64,000 bases of DNA from JACRCT01 sp049841135 (GCA_049841135.1 JASGHK010000007.1:186001-250000); one strand, 5' to 3'; shown: positions 1 to 12,800, counted from the first letter of the stretch. Notes: generated by a model not told the origin, from the sequence alone. Numbers and translations: made by a program.

Positions 1-76
1 GCTCGCCCCGGGCTGCCGGGAGCAGCGCGTGATCGAGTCCGTGCTCGCCAGCATGCGCCCGGCCGGCAAGGACTGA
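1..76 (+). CDS. C-terminal end of an unidentified protein (truncated by window start)
   Basis: An open frame runs from the window edge to a TGA at 74-76 and encodes the last 24 residues, ending SMRPAGKD. The gene starts outside the window and nothing in this short tail identifies a family. It lies 21 bases upstream of the histidine kinase gene on the same strand, so the two may be co-transcribed. Confidence 0.45.
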   Translation, partial: LAPGCREQRVIESVLASMRPAGKD

Positions 77-97
77 GGCGAGGCAGGCAGGGGGCGT

Positions 98-3193
<3,096 letters not shown>

Positions 3194-3233
3194 GCCGGCC
3201 AGCGATCGGCTGCCACACGAGGCGAACGGCCCG

Positions 3234-4010
3234 TCAGCCGGTGCCGGGCCCGAGCTGCTCCTGGGCCTTCTCGACGAACTTCTGCTTCAACGCCACGATC
3301 CGCAGGCGCTTGAGCAGGCCGAAGAGCGGCACCGGGACGACCTCCTGGCGCGCGCGGCGCATGGTGGCTCTGGAGATCCTCCCGGCGGTCGCCAGCTCGC
3401 GGCCGGCCTGCTCGAAGGCGGCGTAGCTCGCGGCGGCGGCGCGGGAGGCCCGGCCGCCGTCGCCCTTGCGGCAGAGCGCGCCGGCGTTGCGGACCAGCTC
3501 GCCGACGTGGGGTGCGTCGAGGAAGCGCGAGAACACCGGGAAGAACTCGCGGGCGTTGCGCACCGTGTCCTCCTCGATGTTGTCGCAGCAGATGAGCGAG
3601 ACGAAGGGCTTGCTGCAGATCGCCGGGTCCACCTCGTGGAAGAACAGCCCGGCGTCGGTCACGCGGAAACGCCCCGCGTCGCCGGTGCAGTAGAAGCGCT
3701 CGAGGAAGGTGCGCAGGAGCGAGGACATCCCGAGGACGTAGACGGGGGTCGCCCAGACGATGAGGTCCGCGGCGGCCAGCTTGCGGAAGACGGAGCGGAC
3801 GTCGTCCTTGGCGTCCAGGACGCACTCGAAGCGAGGCTCCTTCCGCTGGCAGCGTTCGCAGGCCAGGCAGCGCCGGATCTCGAGCTGCGCCAGCGCGACC
3901 TCCTCGCACTCCGCGCCGGCGGCACGGGCGCCGGCGAAGACGCGCTCGACGAGGAAGCTGGTGTGCCCGCGGCGTCCGCGGTGGCTGCCGTTGACGGCGA
4001 GGATGCGCAT
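3234..4010 (-). CDS. flavodoxin-fold NAD(P)H-dependent FMN reductase / iron-sulfur flavoprotein-like
   Basis: 258-residue protein beginning MRILAVNGSHRGRRGHT, the phosphate-binding loop of PF03358-type FMN reductases. A cysteine cluster follows (CLACERC, then a fourth Cys eight residues later), as in iron-sulfur flavoproteins and related NAD(P)H:FMN oxidoreductases, and then the motif WATPVYVLGMSSLLRTFLER that contacts flavin in this fold. The frame stays open to about 4940, but the ATG at 4008-4010 is chosen because it has a strong AGGAGG six bases upstream and the conserved N-terminus starts there. The C-terminal 80 residues are basic and helical. It converges with the kinase gene at its 3' end. 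The physiological acceptor is unknown. Confidence 0.8.
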   Translation of the reverse strand: MRILAVNGSHRGRRGHTSFLVERVFAGARAAGAECEEVALAQLEIRRCLACERCQRKEPRFECVLDAKDDVRSVFRKLAAADLIVWATPVYVLGMSSLLRTFLERFYCTGDAGRFRVTDAGLFFHEVDPAICSKPFVSLICCDNIEEDTVRNAREFFPVFSRFLDAPHVGELVRNAGALCRKGDGGRASRAAAASYAAFEQAGRELATAGRISRATMRRARQEVVPVPLFGLLKRLRIVALKQKFVEKAQEQLGPGTG

Positions 4011-4190
4011 GGAGTCCTCCTGGCGCAGGACTCGAGCAACGGCCGTGCCCAGCTCTCCTACGAGGGATGCCGCAGGACCGGAGCCGCCGATGTGGCAAGA
4101 AGGCCGACCTGGTGTTCGGAGGTCTTTACAGGTCCGGTGCCCGGATGGCGAGTTGACGGCACCGGCCGGGTCTGGCCAAGTGCCCGGCCC

Positions 4191-5124
4191 ATGAACCCCA
4201 CCGTCCTCGTCTACAGCTCGCACCAGCGCTGCCACCGGCTCCACCACGATCACATCGTCCGGCGGGCGCTGGCCGGCAACCGCCGCATCCTGTTCGTGGC
4301 CATGGCCGAGACCGTGCAGGACGGCGACGAGATGGTGCGGCAGGTCCAGTCCTGGGAGAGCTTCCGCTGGTACTTCGATCAGTTTCGGGGTGAGGGGCTC
4401 GAGGCCTCGCCCTTCTACTGGTCGAGCGGTCTCAAGCAGGGCGACGTGGACCTCTTGTTCAAGCTGCTGTGGGAGTCCGAAGTCGTGGTCCTCGGCGGCG
4501 GCGGGAGCGCCAACGGCATGGGCCGCTTCCTGGAGCTGGGGGCGCGCTTCGCGTCCGGCGATTCCGGGAAGTTCGGCCGGATCCTCCACGAGCGGCAGGC
4601 GCGCGGGATGCTCACCGCCGGCTACTCGGCGGGCGCCGACCAGCTGTGCTCCTACCTGTTCCGGCGCACCGAGAACCTGCCCTGCGACGCCTTCGGGCTC
4701 TTGCGCGACACGATGATTCTCGCTGCACCACGAGCCGGCCTTCCGCGACGGCCTGCGCGAGAAGGCGGCGCGGGTCCCGGACGTGATGCTCTTCGGCGTC
4801 CCCAACGACTCGGGCCTCTTGGGGACGGTGGGCACCACGCCTGCGGGCAGCCGCTTCCAGATGATCGACTTCGTCATCGACAACAGCTGGGACAAGCCCG
4901 AGGACCAGTGGCACGTCCGGACCCGGCAGGGCGCGCTCATCGACCACTACTACCCGGACGGCCGGCTCTGGGCCTTCCGGGACGGGCATGCGCTGCTGCG
5001 CATCACCTCGCAGGACCGGCGCCATGACGAGTCGTGGATCGCCGCGGACGGGCGGATCTTCCACTACGGCTCGCAGCAGCCGGCGGCGGTGGGCTCCTTC
5101 GGCGAGATCATCGCCAGCCACTGA
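4191..5124 (+). CDS. S51-like peptidase / cyanophycinase-type protein (one frame break)
   Basis: About 310 residues once a single-base break near 4725 is bridged. The first part carries VVVLGGGGSANGMGR and then AGYSAGAD, the nucleophile-elbow pattern GxSAGA of the class I glutamine amidotransferase-like fold used by dipeptidase E and cyanophycinase, where the Ser is the nucleophile. The second part (VMLFGVPNDSGLLG, IDNSWDKPEDQWHV) is unfamiliar. The start at 4191 is the ATG preceding the conserved MNPTVLVYSS. It diverges from the flavoprotein gene with a 180-base gap. Its last 61 bases overlap the 3' end of the convergent lipoprotein gene. The substrate cannot be inferred. Confidence 0.6.
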
Positions 5125-5867
5125 AAGCCCACCGCGCCGTCGCGCGCCTCGCCTTGGGAAGCTGAGCGTCGGGTCAGCGTCCCCACGCCCAGCTCGGCGT
5201 GGGTCGCGCTCACGTCGTCGTAGGTGAAGGTTGAGCCCGAGACGCAGAACTCGTAGTCGCTGTCGCCCACCTTCACCGTCGAGCCGGTCACCGTGTAGGA
5301 GTCGATCGAGTCGGTCGTGTCGCTGATGGGGAGGGTGCAGTTGCAGTCGCCGGCGCCGGTGCAGGTGGCGCTCGCGAACCCGTCGATCTGCCGGAGGGTG
5401 GCCTGGGTGCCCGCGCAGCCGCCCAGGAGCGTGGTGCAGGCGGAGGGCAGCTTGACGACCGCGGTGCCGGTCCACTCCACCTTGCGGCTGACGTGGCCGG
5501 TGGCCATGAAGTTCAACCGCCCGGTGCCGCTGGCGGTGATGCTGGTGACCGTGGCCGTCGAGCACGCCGACTGCAGCGGCGCGATGAGCTCTGCCTCGGT
5601 CACGCACAGCCCGGTGTAGTCCCAGGTGCCGAGCACCACGCCGCCGCACTTGGTGAAGGGGCAGCTGGCGGCGACGGTGAGGTCGAAGGTGGCCGGGGGA
5701 GGCAGCGAGGCGTCGCCCCCGGTCGCGGTCGAGGCGTCGAGCCCGGCGCCCGTCGTGGCGTCGGTACCGCCGGAGGTCCCGGCGTCGGAGCCGGAGGAAG
5801 AGTTGGTGCCACAGGCGGCAAGCGCAACGACCAGCACGAGTGCCGACATCCAGGTCCAGCGGTTCAT
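5064..5867 (-). CDS. putative secreted lipoprotein, Ser/Thr/Gly-rich linker
   Basis: 267 residues. The N-terminus MNRWTWMSALVLVVALAACG has a signal peptide ending in the lipobox LAAC, followed by a low-complexity Ser/Gly/Thr/Asp linker to about residue 55, then a Cys-containing beta-rich domain (Cys in pairs, e.g. SCPFTKCGG, CTGAGDCNCT). The start is supported by GGGGAGG just upstream of the ATG. The final 20 or so residues read through the 3' end of the convergent gene and look unlike the rest, so the true C-terminus may be near GVGTLTRR with a frame break after it. No known family was recognised. Lipoproteins of this kind, with an acidic or Ser-rich spacer, are abundant in myxobacteria. Confidence 0.6.
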   Translation of the reverse strand: MNRWTWMSALVLVVALAACGTNSSSGSDAGTSGGTDATTGAGLDASTATGGDASLPPPATFDLTVAASCPFTKCGGVVLGTWDYTGLCVTEAELIAPLQSACSTATVTSITASGTGRLNFMATGHVSRKVEWTGTAVVKLPSACTTLLGGCAGTQATLRQIDGFASATCTGAGDCNCTLPISDTTDSIDSYTVTGSTVKVGDSDYEFCVSGSTFTYDDVSATHAELGVGTLTRRSASQGEARDGAVGFQWLAMISPKEPTAAGCCEP

Positions 5868-5964
5868 GCGACCTCCCCGGTCAAGTCTCTTCGGTCCCTT
5901 GCCCTGGAGGATGGTAGCCGACTTGGCAGCCCGTGCGCCTGTCCGGTGCCCCGTGTGGACGTGG

Positions 5965-7119
5965 CTACCGCGGCAGCAGCTCGCGCAGCGCCCTGAACAG
6001 GGCCTCCAGGTCGTCCTCGCTGTTGTAGCCCTGGACCGACAGCCGCACGAAGAGGTGGTCGCCGTGCGTGGTGACGGGGATCTCGATCCGCCGGCGCCAC
6101 AGCGCCTCCTTGAGCGCGGAGGGGTCGGTCTTCGGAAAGGGCAGGGCGACCATCTGGGCGAAGTCCGTCTCGGCGCACAGGTGGGGCAGGCCCGTGAGCG
6201 CCCGGACGCGCTCGCGGAAGTCCACCGCGAGCCGGTGGCAGCGCGCGCGCACCCCGTCCCAGCCGTGGGCACGCTGGAACTCGATGGCCGCCGGCACGGA
6301 GAGGAACGCCGAGAGGTCACGGGTTCCCTGCCACTGCAGCCGGCGCTCGAGCGTCGTCGTCCCGGTGTAGGCGTCGAAGCCGGTGTGCCCGGCGACCTCG
6401 GCGCAGCTGCCCCAGCTGACGACGAGCGGCTCGAGCATCGTGTGCCGCTCGGGCCGGGCCCACAGGAACGCCGCGCCCTTGGGAGCGCACAGCCACTTGT
6501 GCAGGTTGCCGGTGTAGAAGTCCGCCCCGACCTCGTCGAGCGCGAGCGGCAGGTGGCCGGGCACGTGCGCGCCGTCGACCACCGTGAGGATCCCCCGCTC
6601 GCGCGCCCTGCGGCAGACCTCGGTGACGGGGAAGGTGAGCGCGGTCGTCGAGGTCAGGTGGCTCAGATAGATGGCGCGGGTTTGCGGCGTCACCTTCTCG
6701 AGGACCCGGTCGGCAAACTCGCCTGCGGAGAAGGGCAGCGGGATGCTGGCCCGGACGTAGCGCGCCCCGGCCCGACGGCAGGCGGCCTCCCAGGCGGCGT
6801 CGCAGGCGCCGTACTCGTGATCGGTCGAGAGGACCTCGTCGCCGCGCGCGAGCGGGACCGACCGGGCGACGGCGTTGACCCCGTGAGTGGTGTTGGCCAG
6901 GAAGACCAGCAGGTCGCCACGGGTGCCGAGGAACTCCGCCAGCGCCGCGCGCGCCTCGGCCAAGAGCTGCGCCGAGCGCCGGCCCAGGAACTCCACCGGG
7001 TTGCGTTCCAGCTCGCGCTGCCAGCGCCACTGCGCCTCCAGCACGGTCGCGGGAGTGGCGCCGAAGGAGCCGTGGTTGAGGAAGACCACCGACGGGTCGA
7101 GCAGGAACAGGTCCTTCAT
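5965..7119 (-). CDS. PLP-dependent class V aminotransferase, isopenicillin-N-epimerase-like
   Basis: 384 residues, a full-length fold-type I PLP enzyme of the class V family. The N-terminal FLNHGSFGATP is typical of the isopenicillin N epimerase-like subgroup. The PLP-contacting Asp/His are in VVDGAHVPGH, and the Schiff-base Lys is in GNLHKWLCAPKG. Its ATG lies inside the stop region of the upstream dipeptidase gene (4-base ATGA overlap), so the pair is translationally coupled and probably acts on a related amino-acid or peptide substrate. The name of the subgroup is historical: many members are cysteine desulfurase-like or lyases rather than epimerases. The reaction is therefore left open. 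Confidence 0.85.
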   Translation of the reverse strand: MKDLFLLDPSVVFLNHGSFGATPATVLEAQWRWQRELERNPVEFLGRRSAQLLAEARAALAEFLGTRGDLLVFLANTTHGVNAVARSVPLARGDEVLSTDHEYGACDAAWEAACRRAGARYVRASIPLPFSAGEFADRVLEKVTPQTRAIYLSHLTSTTALTFPVTEVCRRARERGILTVVDGAHVPGHLPLALDEVGADFYTGNLHKWLCAPKGAAFLWARPERHTMLEPLVVSWGSCAEVAGHTGFDAYTGTTTLERRLQWQGTRDLSAFLSVPAAIEFQRAHGWDGVRARCHRLAVDFRERVRALTGLPHLCAETDFAQMVALPFPKTDPSALKEALWRRRIEIPVTTHGDHLFVRLSVQGYNSEDDLEALFRALRELLPR

Positions 7120-8243
7120 CGCGCGCCCCTCTCCTCCGCCCGCTCCAGCAGCCCGAGCAGGTTCTCGCCCATCAGCCCGCGGACCACTTCATCTGCGACC
7201 CCTCGCCGCCGCAGCGCCTGCGCGAGGCGCGGGTAGCAGCGCACGTCCTCGAGCCCCACCGGTGTCAGCAGCATCCCGTCGAAGTCCGCCCCGAGCCCCA
7301 CCGCGCCCTCGCCGGCGGTCCGCAGCAGGTGCAGGAGGTGGTCGACCACGCGCGCGAGCGGCACCCGAGGGACTTCACGCATCGCCGAGCGCGCGAGCCG
7401 GCGCTCGGCGAGCATCCTCCCGGCCGGGTCGGTCCGGAAGCGGCGCTCCAACTCCTCGAACCGGTTCGCGAACGCCGCCTGGCCGGCCGCGATGGCCCGG
7501 AAGGCCCGGGCGTCGAGGAAGCCCGGGTAGAAGTTGGCGCAGACCATTCCGCCGGCCCGGCCGATCGCCCGCAGCAGGTCGTCCGGGAGGTTTCGCGGGA
7601 CCTCGCAGAGGGCGCGTGCGTTCGAGTGCGAAGCAAAGACCGGCGCGCGCGAGACCCGGAGCACGTCCCGGGCCGTCTCGTCGCTGGAGTGCGAGAGGTC
7701 GACGAGCACGCCGTGGCGCTGGCACGCGCCCACCACCTCTCGGCCCAGACGCGTGAGCCCACCGCCGCCGTCGACCGCCGCGCCCGCGAGCGCGTTGGAG
7801 TTGTTCCAGGTCAGCCCGAAGACGCGCAGCCCGCGCTCCATCAGCCACTCGAGCCGGGAACGCACCTTCCTTGGCTCGCTCGTCCCCAGCCCGTGCGCTC
7901 CCTCCAAACCTAGAAGGCCGCATACCTGGCCCGCCCGGAGGCCGTCGCGGACGGCGCCCGCCGACCGCACCAGCGCGAAGCGGCCCGGGTGCGCCGCCGC
8001 CGTGCGCTCGAGCGCCGTGAGCATCTGCCGCGTGCGCCGCCACGCCGGCTCGCCCTTGAAGCGCGAGGGGTCGACGAAGAGCGCCAGGACCTGGGCCCGG
8101 ACGCCGCCCGAGCGCGCGCGCGGCAGGTCGAAGTGCGTCGCGGCCTGGCGGCGGCCGAGGTCGACCCCGCGGTCGCAGACGGCCTGGACCACGTCGCAGT
8201 GCGCGTCGAAGACGAAGAGGAGGGGCTCGGCGGGAGCAGGCAT
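7116..8243 (-). CDS. membrane-dipeptidase family (peptidase M19) zinc dipeptidase
   Basis: 375 residues from the ATG at 8241-8243. An upstream in-frame extension to 8357 is rejected because conservation begins at LLFVFDAHCDVV. M19 zinc ligands are recognisable in order: HxD in DAHCD, Glu in LLGLEGAHGL, His in LVDLSHSS and His in FASHSNARAL, and the closing GLGADFDG. Family members hydrolyse dipeptides, including D-residue peptides; renal dipeptidase is the classic example. No signal peptide is seen, so it should be cytoplasmic. It overlaps the downstream aminotransferase by four bases, suggesting coupled peptide cleavage and amino-acid processing. Confidence 0.88.
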   Translation of the reverse strand: MPAPAEPLLFVFDAHCDVVQAVCDRGVDLGRRQAATHFDLPRARSGGVRAQVLALFVDPSRFKGEPAWRRTRQMLTALERTAAAHPGRFALVRSAGAVRDGLRAGQVCGLLGLEGAHGLGTSEPRKVRSRLEWLMERGLRVFGLTWNNSNALAGAAVDGGGGLTRLGREVVGACQRHGVLVDLSHSSDETARDVLRVSRAPVFASHSNARALCEVPRNLPDDLLRAIGRAGGMVCANFYPGFLDARAFRAIAAGQAAFANRFEELERRFRTDPAGRMLAERRLARSAMREVPRVPLARVVDHLLHLLRTAGEGAVGLGADFDGMLLTPVGLEDVRCYPRLAQALRRRGVADEVVRGLMGENLLGLLERAEERGAR

Positions 8244-8266
8244 GGCGGGCAGGGTCTCAGGGAGCT

Positions 8267-11200
8267 GTGGCCCTGGCAACCGCGCAGGCCCGCCGTGGAC
8301 GTTTCCCGGGGGCGTCCGGCTGTCGGTGCGCCGCATCCCGAGGGCTGTTAGGCTCACGCCTCCTTTCGTCTGCGAGTGAACACACGCCCCGCGCTGCCGA
8401 CATCGACGCCCTGCGCGCCCTCGACGAGCTGCCGGTCGCCGTCTTCCACGCGACCGACGAGCGGATCGACTACGTCAACCGCGAGTTCGCGCGGATGCTC
8501 GGCGTCGATCCCCGCCAGCTCCTCGGCCGCGACGCCTTCGAGGCCATCGTGCCCGAAGGGCGGGACGCAGTGCGTGAGCGCCTGAAGGCCCGCAAGCGCG
8601 GCGAGCTGGGGGTTCCGCAGCGCTACGAGATGGAGGTCCGGCGCCCCGACGGCTTGCGGATGCGCGTGGACGTCGAGCCGCGGGTGCTCGGCGAGCACGA
8701 GCTCCTGGTGACGGTGCGCGACGTGAGCACCGAGGTCCGCGACCGCTCCCTGGTGGCCCGGCTCTCCGAGCTCGGCCTGGAGATCCAGCGCTGCCGCACG
8801 GTGGAGCAGGTCCTGCGCACCGCCTCCGCCGGGCTCAACGCGCTGGGGCTGCACGTGGCGGTGGGCCGGCGCGAGGGGGAGCGCACCGTCTACGAGCACG
8901 TGGCCTCGGCCGGAGCCTTCGCCCAGCAGCTGACCGGGTTTCTCGGCCGCCCGCTGGCCGGCACGTCGTTCGCGACCCGCGAGCTGCCGCTCTTCGCCGA
9001 GGTGGAGCGTGACCGGCGCAGCCTCTACCGCGAGGACGCCTCCCCGTTCCTCTTGGGGCTCTGCCGCGGCATCCGCCCCGACGTCGACCAGCAGAGCCTG
9101 CTGAACGAGCTGCAGTCGCAGGGCCTGGGCCAGTGCGTGGTCTGCCCGGTGCTGGTCGAGCGCGAGCTGTGGGGCTTCATGGGGGTCGCCGCGCCCGGGT
9201 TCTCCGCCTCCGACGTCGCCGCTCTGGACCTGTTCGCCTCGAAGGTGGGCTCGGCCCTGGAGATCACCAAAGCGCTGGCGCGGCTCGAGCAGCGCAACCG
9301 CGAGCTGGCCGCGGCGCAGCAGGTGGCGGCGGCGGGGCGGGAGCCCACCCTGGAGCGCGTGGTCGAGCGGCTGGTGGGCGTGGCCGAGACCGCGCTCTGC
9401 TCCGAGGCGGTGGCGGTCTACCTGCTCGACGAGAAAGGGATGGCGCTCGAGGTCGCGGCGGCCAACGAGCGCGGCCGACCCATCGCCGAGCACTTCTCGC
9501 GCTACCCGTTGGACGGCCAGGAGGCTGCGCGCGCCTTCCACGGGCTGGACGCGCAGCGCATCGACGCCGGCGCGGACCTGGGCGGGGTGGGGCAGGAGTT
9601 CCTGCTGCGCGTCGGCGCGCGCTACGTCGCCACGGTGCCGTTGCACATCAAGGGTCGCCTCGCCGGCAGCCTGGCGCTGGCGCGCGCGTCCCAGCCCTAC
9701 AGCGCCGAGGACCTGCGCAGCGCCGAGTTCCTGGGCAGCCAGATGGCCGTCCAGCTCGAGAACGCGCGCCTGTTCGCCGACGCCACCCGGCGCCTGCGCC
9801 TGCTGGAGGTGCTCTTCGACGTCACGCAGCTGGGCAAGGGCGCCCTGGACGTGGTCACGCTGGTGGGGCGGGTGCTCGAGCACGCGCTGGCGGCGCTCTC
9901 GGTCAGCGGCGCCGGCATCTACGTCATCGAGGACGACCGGCTGGAGCTGGCGGGCCTGTGCGGGCAGATGCCGCACCACTTCCAGGCCATCCGCTCGCTG
10001 CCGCTGGACGCGAGCACGGCGCCGGGGCGGGCGGTGGTGGAGCGGCGCACGCAGCTGCTGCAGACGCCCGGCAAGTTCTTCGCCGCGATGGCGCCGCTCA
10101 TCTCCAACGACCGGCCCCAGGGCGTGCTGGTGTGCGCGCGTGGCAGCGCCTCGCGCTTCGGCTTGGAGGAGGAGCGGCTGCTGGACGCCCTGGCCGCCCA
10201 GGTCGGCGCCGCGCTCGAGCAGGCGCGGGCCTTCGAGGACGAGCGCCGACGGCTGGAGGACTTCCGCCTGTTCGTCGAGGTGGGGCGGGTGGTCACCGCC
10301 TCGCTCGACCTGGGGCAGATCCTCGAGGCGTCCGCGGTGAGCCTGGCACGCATCGCCGGGGTCGGGCGCTGCACCATCTTCCTGCTCGACGAGCCTCGCC
10401 GGCACCTGGTGGGGGCGGCGACCTCGGCGCCGGATCAGGCCGAGACGGTGCGCGGGCTGCGCTTCCCCCTGGAGCGGGGCGGGGTGGTAACCGAGGCGGT
10501 GCTGCAGGCCCGCCCCGTGCGCGCGGGCGACCTGAAGGGCTCCGCCGAGCCTCAGGAGATCGCCGTGCAGCTCGGGGCCAGGAGCCTCTTTGCCCTGCCG
10601 CTGACCGTGCGCGAGCAGGCCATCGGCGCGGTGGTCCTCACCGACGAGAAGGTGCGCGAGTGGACCGACGCCCAGGTGGAGCGGGCCCGGGCGGTCGCGG
10701 GGCAGATGGCCGTGGCGGTGGCCAACGCCCGGCTGTACGAGGACCTGAAGGCCAGCTACGAGAAGCTGGCCAAGGCGCAGGCGGAGCTCGTCAAGCGCGA
10801 GCGCCTCGCGGCCCTGGGCGAGCTGTCGGCGGTGGTGGCGCACGAGGTGCGCAACCCGCTGGGGGTCATCTTCAACTCGCTGCGCTCGCTGGGCCGGGTG
10901 CTCAAGCCGCAGGGCGACGCCAAGATGCTGCTCGACATCGTGGGCGAGGAGGCCGACCGGCTCAACCGCATCGTCGGCGACCTGCTCGACTTCGCCCGGC
11001 CCACGGAGCCGGCGCTGGCGCCCGAGCCGCTGGGCGCGGTGCTGGAGTCGGTGGTCGAGGCGTCGCGGGGCCTCGCCGCCGCCAGCAGCGTCCAGGTGTC
11101 GCTGACCACGCTGGCGCCGCTGCCCAAGGCGCCCGTCGACGCGCGGATGGTGCGCCAGGCGGTGCTCAACCTGGTCATCAACGCGGTGCAGGCCATGCCG

Positions 11201-11512
11201 CGCGGCGGGGCGGTCAGCATCGGCGCGCACGCCCTGCTGGGGTGCGACGGGCAGGTGCGCGCGCACATCGAGGTCGAGGACAACGGCCCGGGGGTCCCGC
11301 CGGAGCTGGCCGAGCGAATCTTCGAGCCCTTCTTCACCACCAAGGCGGCCGGGACCGGGCTGGGGCTCGCGGTCGTGCGGCGCATCGCCGAGGCGCACTG
11401 CGGCGAGGTGCGGTTGGAGTCGAAGCCCGGCAAGGGCGCGAAGTTCACGCTGGTGCTGCCGCTCGCCCATGCCGCCGCGCCCGACCCCAGCGCGGCATCG
11501 GGGTCGCTCTGA
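8267..11512 (+). CDS. soluble PAS-multi-GAF sensor histidine kinase
   Basis: Up to 1081 residues; no membrane helix, so cytoplasmic. An N-terminal PAS domain (about residues 50-155, DELPVAVFHATDERIDYVN) is followed by about four GAF domains (roughly 170-335, 365-510, 530-665, 675-825), a coiled linker, HisKA with His in VVAHEVRNPLG (about 850), and an HATPase domain with NLVINAVQAMP, VEDNGPGVP and GTGLGLAVV. It has no receiver domain, so it must phosphorylate a separate regulator. The start is uncertain. The GTG at 8267 gives the longest frame but has poor Shine-Dalgarno spacing. A GTG at 8376 starts in another frame and would need one base shift to join. The first confident domain residue is near 8405. 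Confidence 0.85.
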   Translation: MALATAQARRGRFPGASGCRCAASRGLLGSRLLSSASEHTPRAADIDALRALDELPVAVFHATDERIDYVNREFARMLGVDPRQLLGRDAFEAIVPEGRDAVRERLKARKRGELGVPQRYEMEVRRPDGLRMRVDVEPRVLGEHELLVTVRDVSTEVRDRSLVARLSELGLEIQRCRTVEQVLRTASAGLNALGLHVAVGRREGERTVYEHVASAGAFAQQLTGFLGRPLAGTSFATRELPLFAEVERDRRSLYREDASPFLLGLCRGIRPDVDQQSLLNELQSQGLGQCVVCPVLVERELWGFMGVAAPGFSASDVAALDLFASKVGSALEITKALARLEQRNRELAAAQQVAAAGREPTLERVVERLVGVAETALCSEAVAVYLLDEKGMALEVAAANERGRPIAEHFSRYPLDGQEAARAFHGLDAQRIDAGADLGGVGQEFLLRVGARYVATVPLHIKGRLAGSLALARASQPYSAEDLRSAEFLGSQMAVQLENARLFADATRRLRLLEVLFDVTQLGKGALDVVTLVGRVLEHALAALSVSGAGIYVIEDDRLELAGLCGQMPHHFQAIRSLPLDASTAPGRAVVERRTQLLQTPGKFFAAMAPLISNDRPQGVLVCARGSASRFGLEEERLLDALAAQVGAALEQARAFEDERRRLEDFRLFVEVGRVVTASLDLGQILEASAVSLARIAGVGRCTIFLLDEPRRHLVGAATSAPDQAETVRGLRFPLERGGVVTEAVLQARPVRAGDLKGSAEPQEIAVQLGARSLFALPLTVREQAIGAVVLTDEKVREWTDAQVERARAVAGQMAVAVANARLYEDLKASYEKLAKAQAELVKRERLAALGELSAVVAHEVRNPLGVIFNSLRSLGRVLKPQGDAKMLLDIVGEEADRLNRIVGDLLDFARPTEPALAPEPLGAVLESVVEASRGLAAASSVQVSLTTLAPLPKAPVDARMVRQAVLNLVINAVQAMPRGGAVSIGAHALLGCDGQVRAHIEVEDNGPGVPPELAERIFEPFFTTKAAGTGLGLAVVRRIAEAHCGEVRLESKPGKGAKFTLVLPLAHAAAPDPSAASGSL

Positions 11513-11522
11513 CGGCTTCGGA

Positions 11523-11568
11523 CCTCACCCCCTGACCCCTCTCCGGCTTCGCGGCGAGGGGGAACTCG
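11523..11568. repeat. dispersed intergenic palindromic repeat, family A, copy 1
   Basis: Begins CCTCACCCCCTGACCCCTC and ends GAGGGGGAACTCG. The C-rich left part can pair with the G-rich right part to form a hairpin. Related copies are at 16688-16733 (inverted) and 42143-42213, and a diverged one at 27151-27188. Similarity to copy 2 continues beyond the palindrome, with GGAGGAGCGAAGC about 25-40 bases away in both, so the mobile unit may be about 100 bases. Confidence 0.7.
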
Positions 11569-11728
11569 GTCTTGCACCCCGGGGAGAAGGTCACGCGGGA
11601 GGAGCGAAGCTGCCAGGCTTCGAGCTCGGCACCCCACGCGAGAGGGAGGCCGGCGGGTACCTCTGCAGCAGGCCTGACCCTGACCCGAAGCCCGAAGCCC
11701 TGGTTGGTTCCGGCACCTGCACCAACGA

Positions 11729-11760
11729 CAAAGCCCCCCACCGTCGCTGGTGAGGGGCTC
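11729..11760 (-). terminator. intrinsic terminator of the FHA gene
   Basis: On the minus strand the stem GCCCCTCACC / GGTGGGGGGC (one mismatch) with a six-base loop is followed by TTTGTCGTT. It lies 25 bases past the FHA gene stop. Confidence 0.65.
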
Positions 11761-11784
11761 GTCGAAAGACCGGCTCGACGGCGG

Positions 11785-12707
11785 CTACTTGGCCTTCACG
11801 TAGCCCTTCTTGATGAGCTCGATGATGGCGGTCGAGGCCTCCAGGTCGGTTCCCGTGGCCTTGTCCATGACCGTCGAGAGCGAGCCCTCGTTGTAGATGA
11901 GCTGGAGCATGTCGAGCAGGTCGGGGAGAGCTCGCGCAGCGGCACCGTCAGCGGCACGGGCAGCTCGAGCGCGGCGTCGCCCTTGGGCATGTCCTTCTCG
12001 ATGCGGCGCAGCTCGTCGAGCTGGCGCAGGCCCTCGAGCAGGAGGTGGTCGGTGGGGTCCTCCATCTCGACCATGAAGTCCTGCGGATCCGGCGGCTGCA
12101 GCTCGAAGTCGCCTTCCTCCCAGCGGACGAGGCGGTAGAAGCTCTTCTGCGGGCCCAGCTCGTGGTTGTCGTCGATGCAGCAGTAATAGATCTTGCCCTG
12201 CCGCATGTAGATCTTCGCGGAGTGGCTCTTCTGCTTGATGAAGAGCACGCCGTTCTTCTTCGACGTGCCGAACAGCTGCAGCAGGTCGGGCAGCGGCACT
12301 TCCTCGATCTTGCCGGTCATCGACGAGGCCGAGCGGGTCTGCCGGCTGGCCTGCGCGGCCGCCGCCGCCTCGAGGTTCTGCTTGACCTGCTGGTCGTCCA
12401 CCGGCGAGGCGGTGGTCTCGGCCACCAGCTTGAGGATGCTGGTGCCGATGAGGATGCGGTCGCCTTCCTTCAGGCGGGCGGCGCGGAGGATCTTCTCGCC
12501 GTTGACGAAGGTGCCGTTGGTCGAGCCCAGGTCCTCGATGAGCACCTTGCCGTCCTGGCAGGTGATCTTCGCGTGCTTGCGGCTGACCATGTCCTCGACG
12601 AGCACCATGTCGAGGTCGGACGAGCGCCCGATGACGACCTGCTTGTTGGGCTTCAAGGGGAAGACGCCACCCTGGTACTTGCCCGAGATGAACTTCAGCG
12701 CGTACAT
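11785..12707 (-). CDS. FHA domain plus DUF4388-type (PATAN-like) protein (one frame break)
   Basis: About 307 residues after bridging one break near 11930. Residues 1-95 form an FHA domain with the phosphothreonine-binding motifs GRSSDLDMVL, VSRKHAKI and STNGTFVNG. After a linker, residues from about 135 (MTGKIEEVPLPDLLQLF, ...KKNGVLFIKQ... IYYC) match the DUF4388 pattern that is very common in myxobacterial signalling proteins. The C-terminus beyond the break (LLDMLQLIYNEGSL, IIELIKKGYVKAK) is a winged-helix-like segment. The ATG at 12705-12707 is chosen because the FHA strand starts there; the longer frame to 12773 is not conserved-looking. It probably reads phospho-signals from Ser/Thr kinases. 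The upstream TPR gene runs in the same direction. Confidence 0.8.
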
Positions 12708-12800
12708 CCGGCCGACCTCGCTGGCGAAACTTCGGTCCGTTCGAATCCTACCGCCGCCTACCTGACTAACCAACTTTGCGTTCCCGCTGCGACTTCAGAC

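Noticed and set aside
4010..4940. Extending the flavin reductase to 4940 by the longer minus-strand frame
   Set aside because: The flavodoxin N-terminus and a strong ribosome-binding site fix the start at 4010; upstream residues are the mirror of the S51-like gene.
12735..12760. tRNA-like T-loop sequence GTTCGAATCC upstream of the FHA gene
   Set aside because: The flanking bases do not pair as a T-stem and no anticodon arm or acceptor stem can be drawn, so it is not a tRNA.
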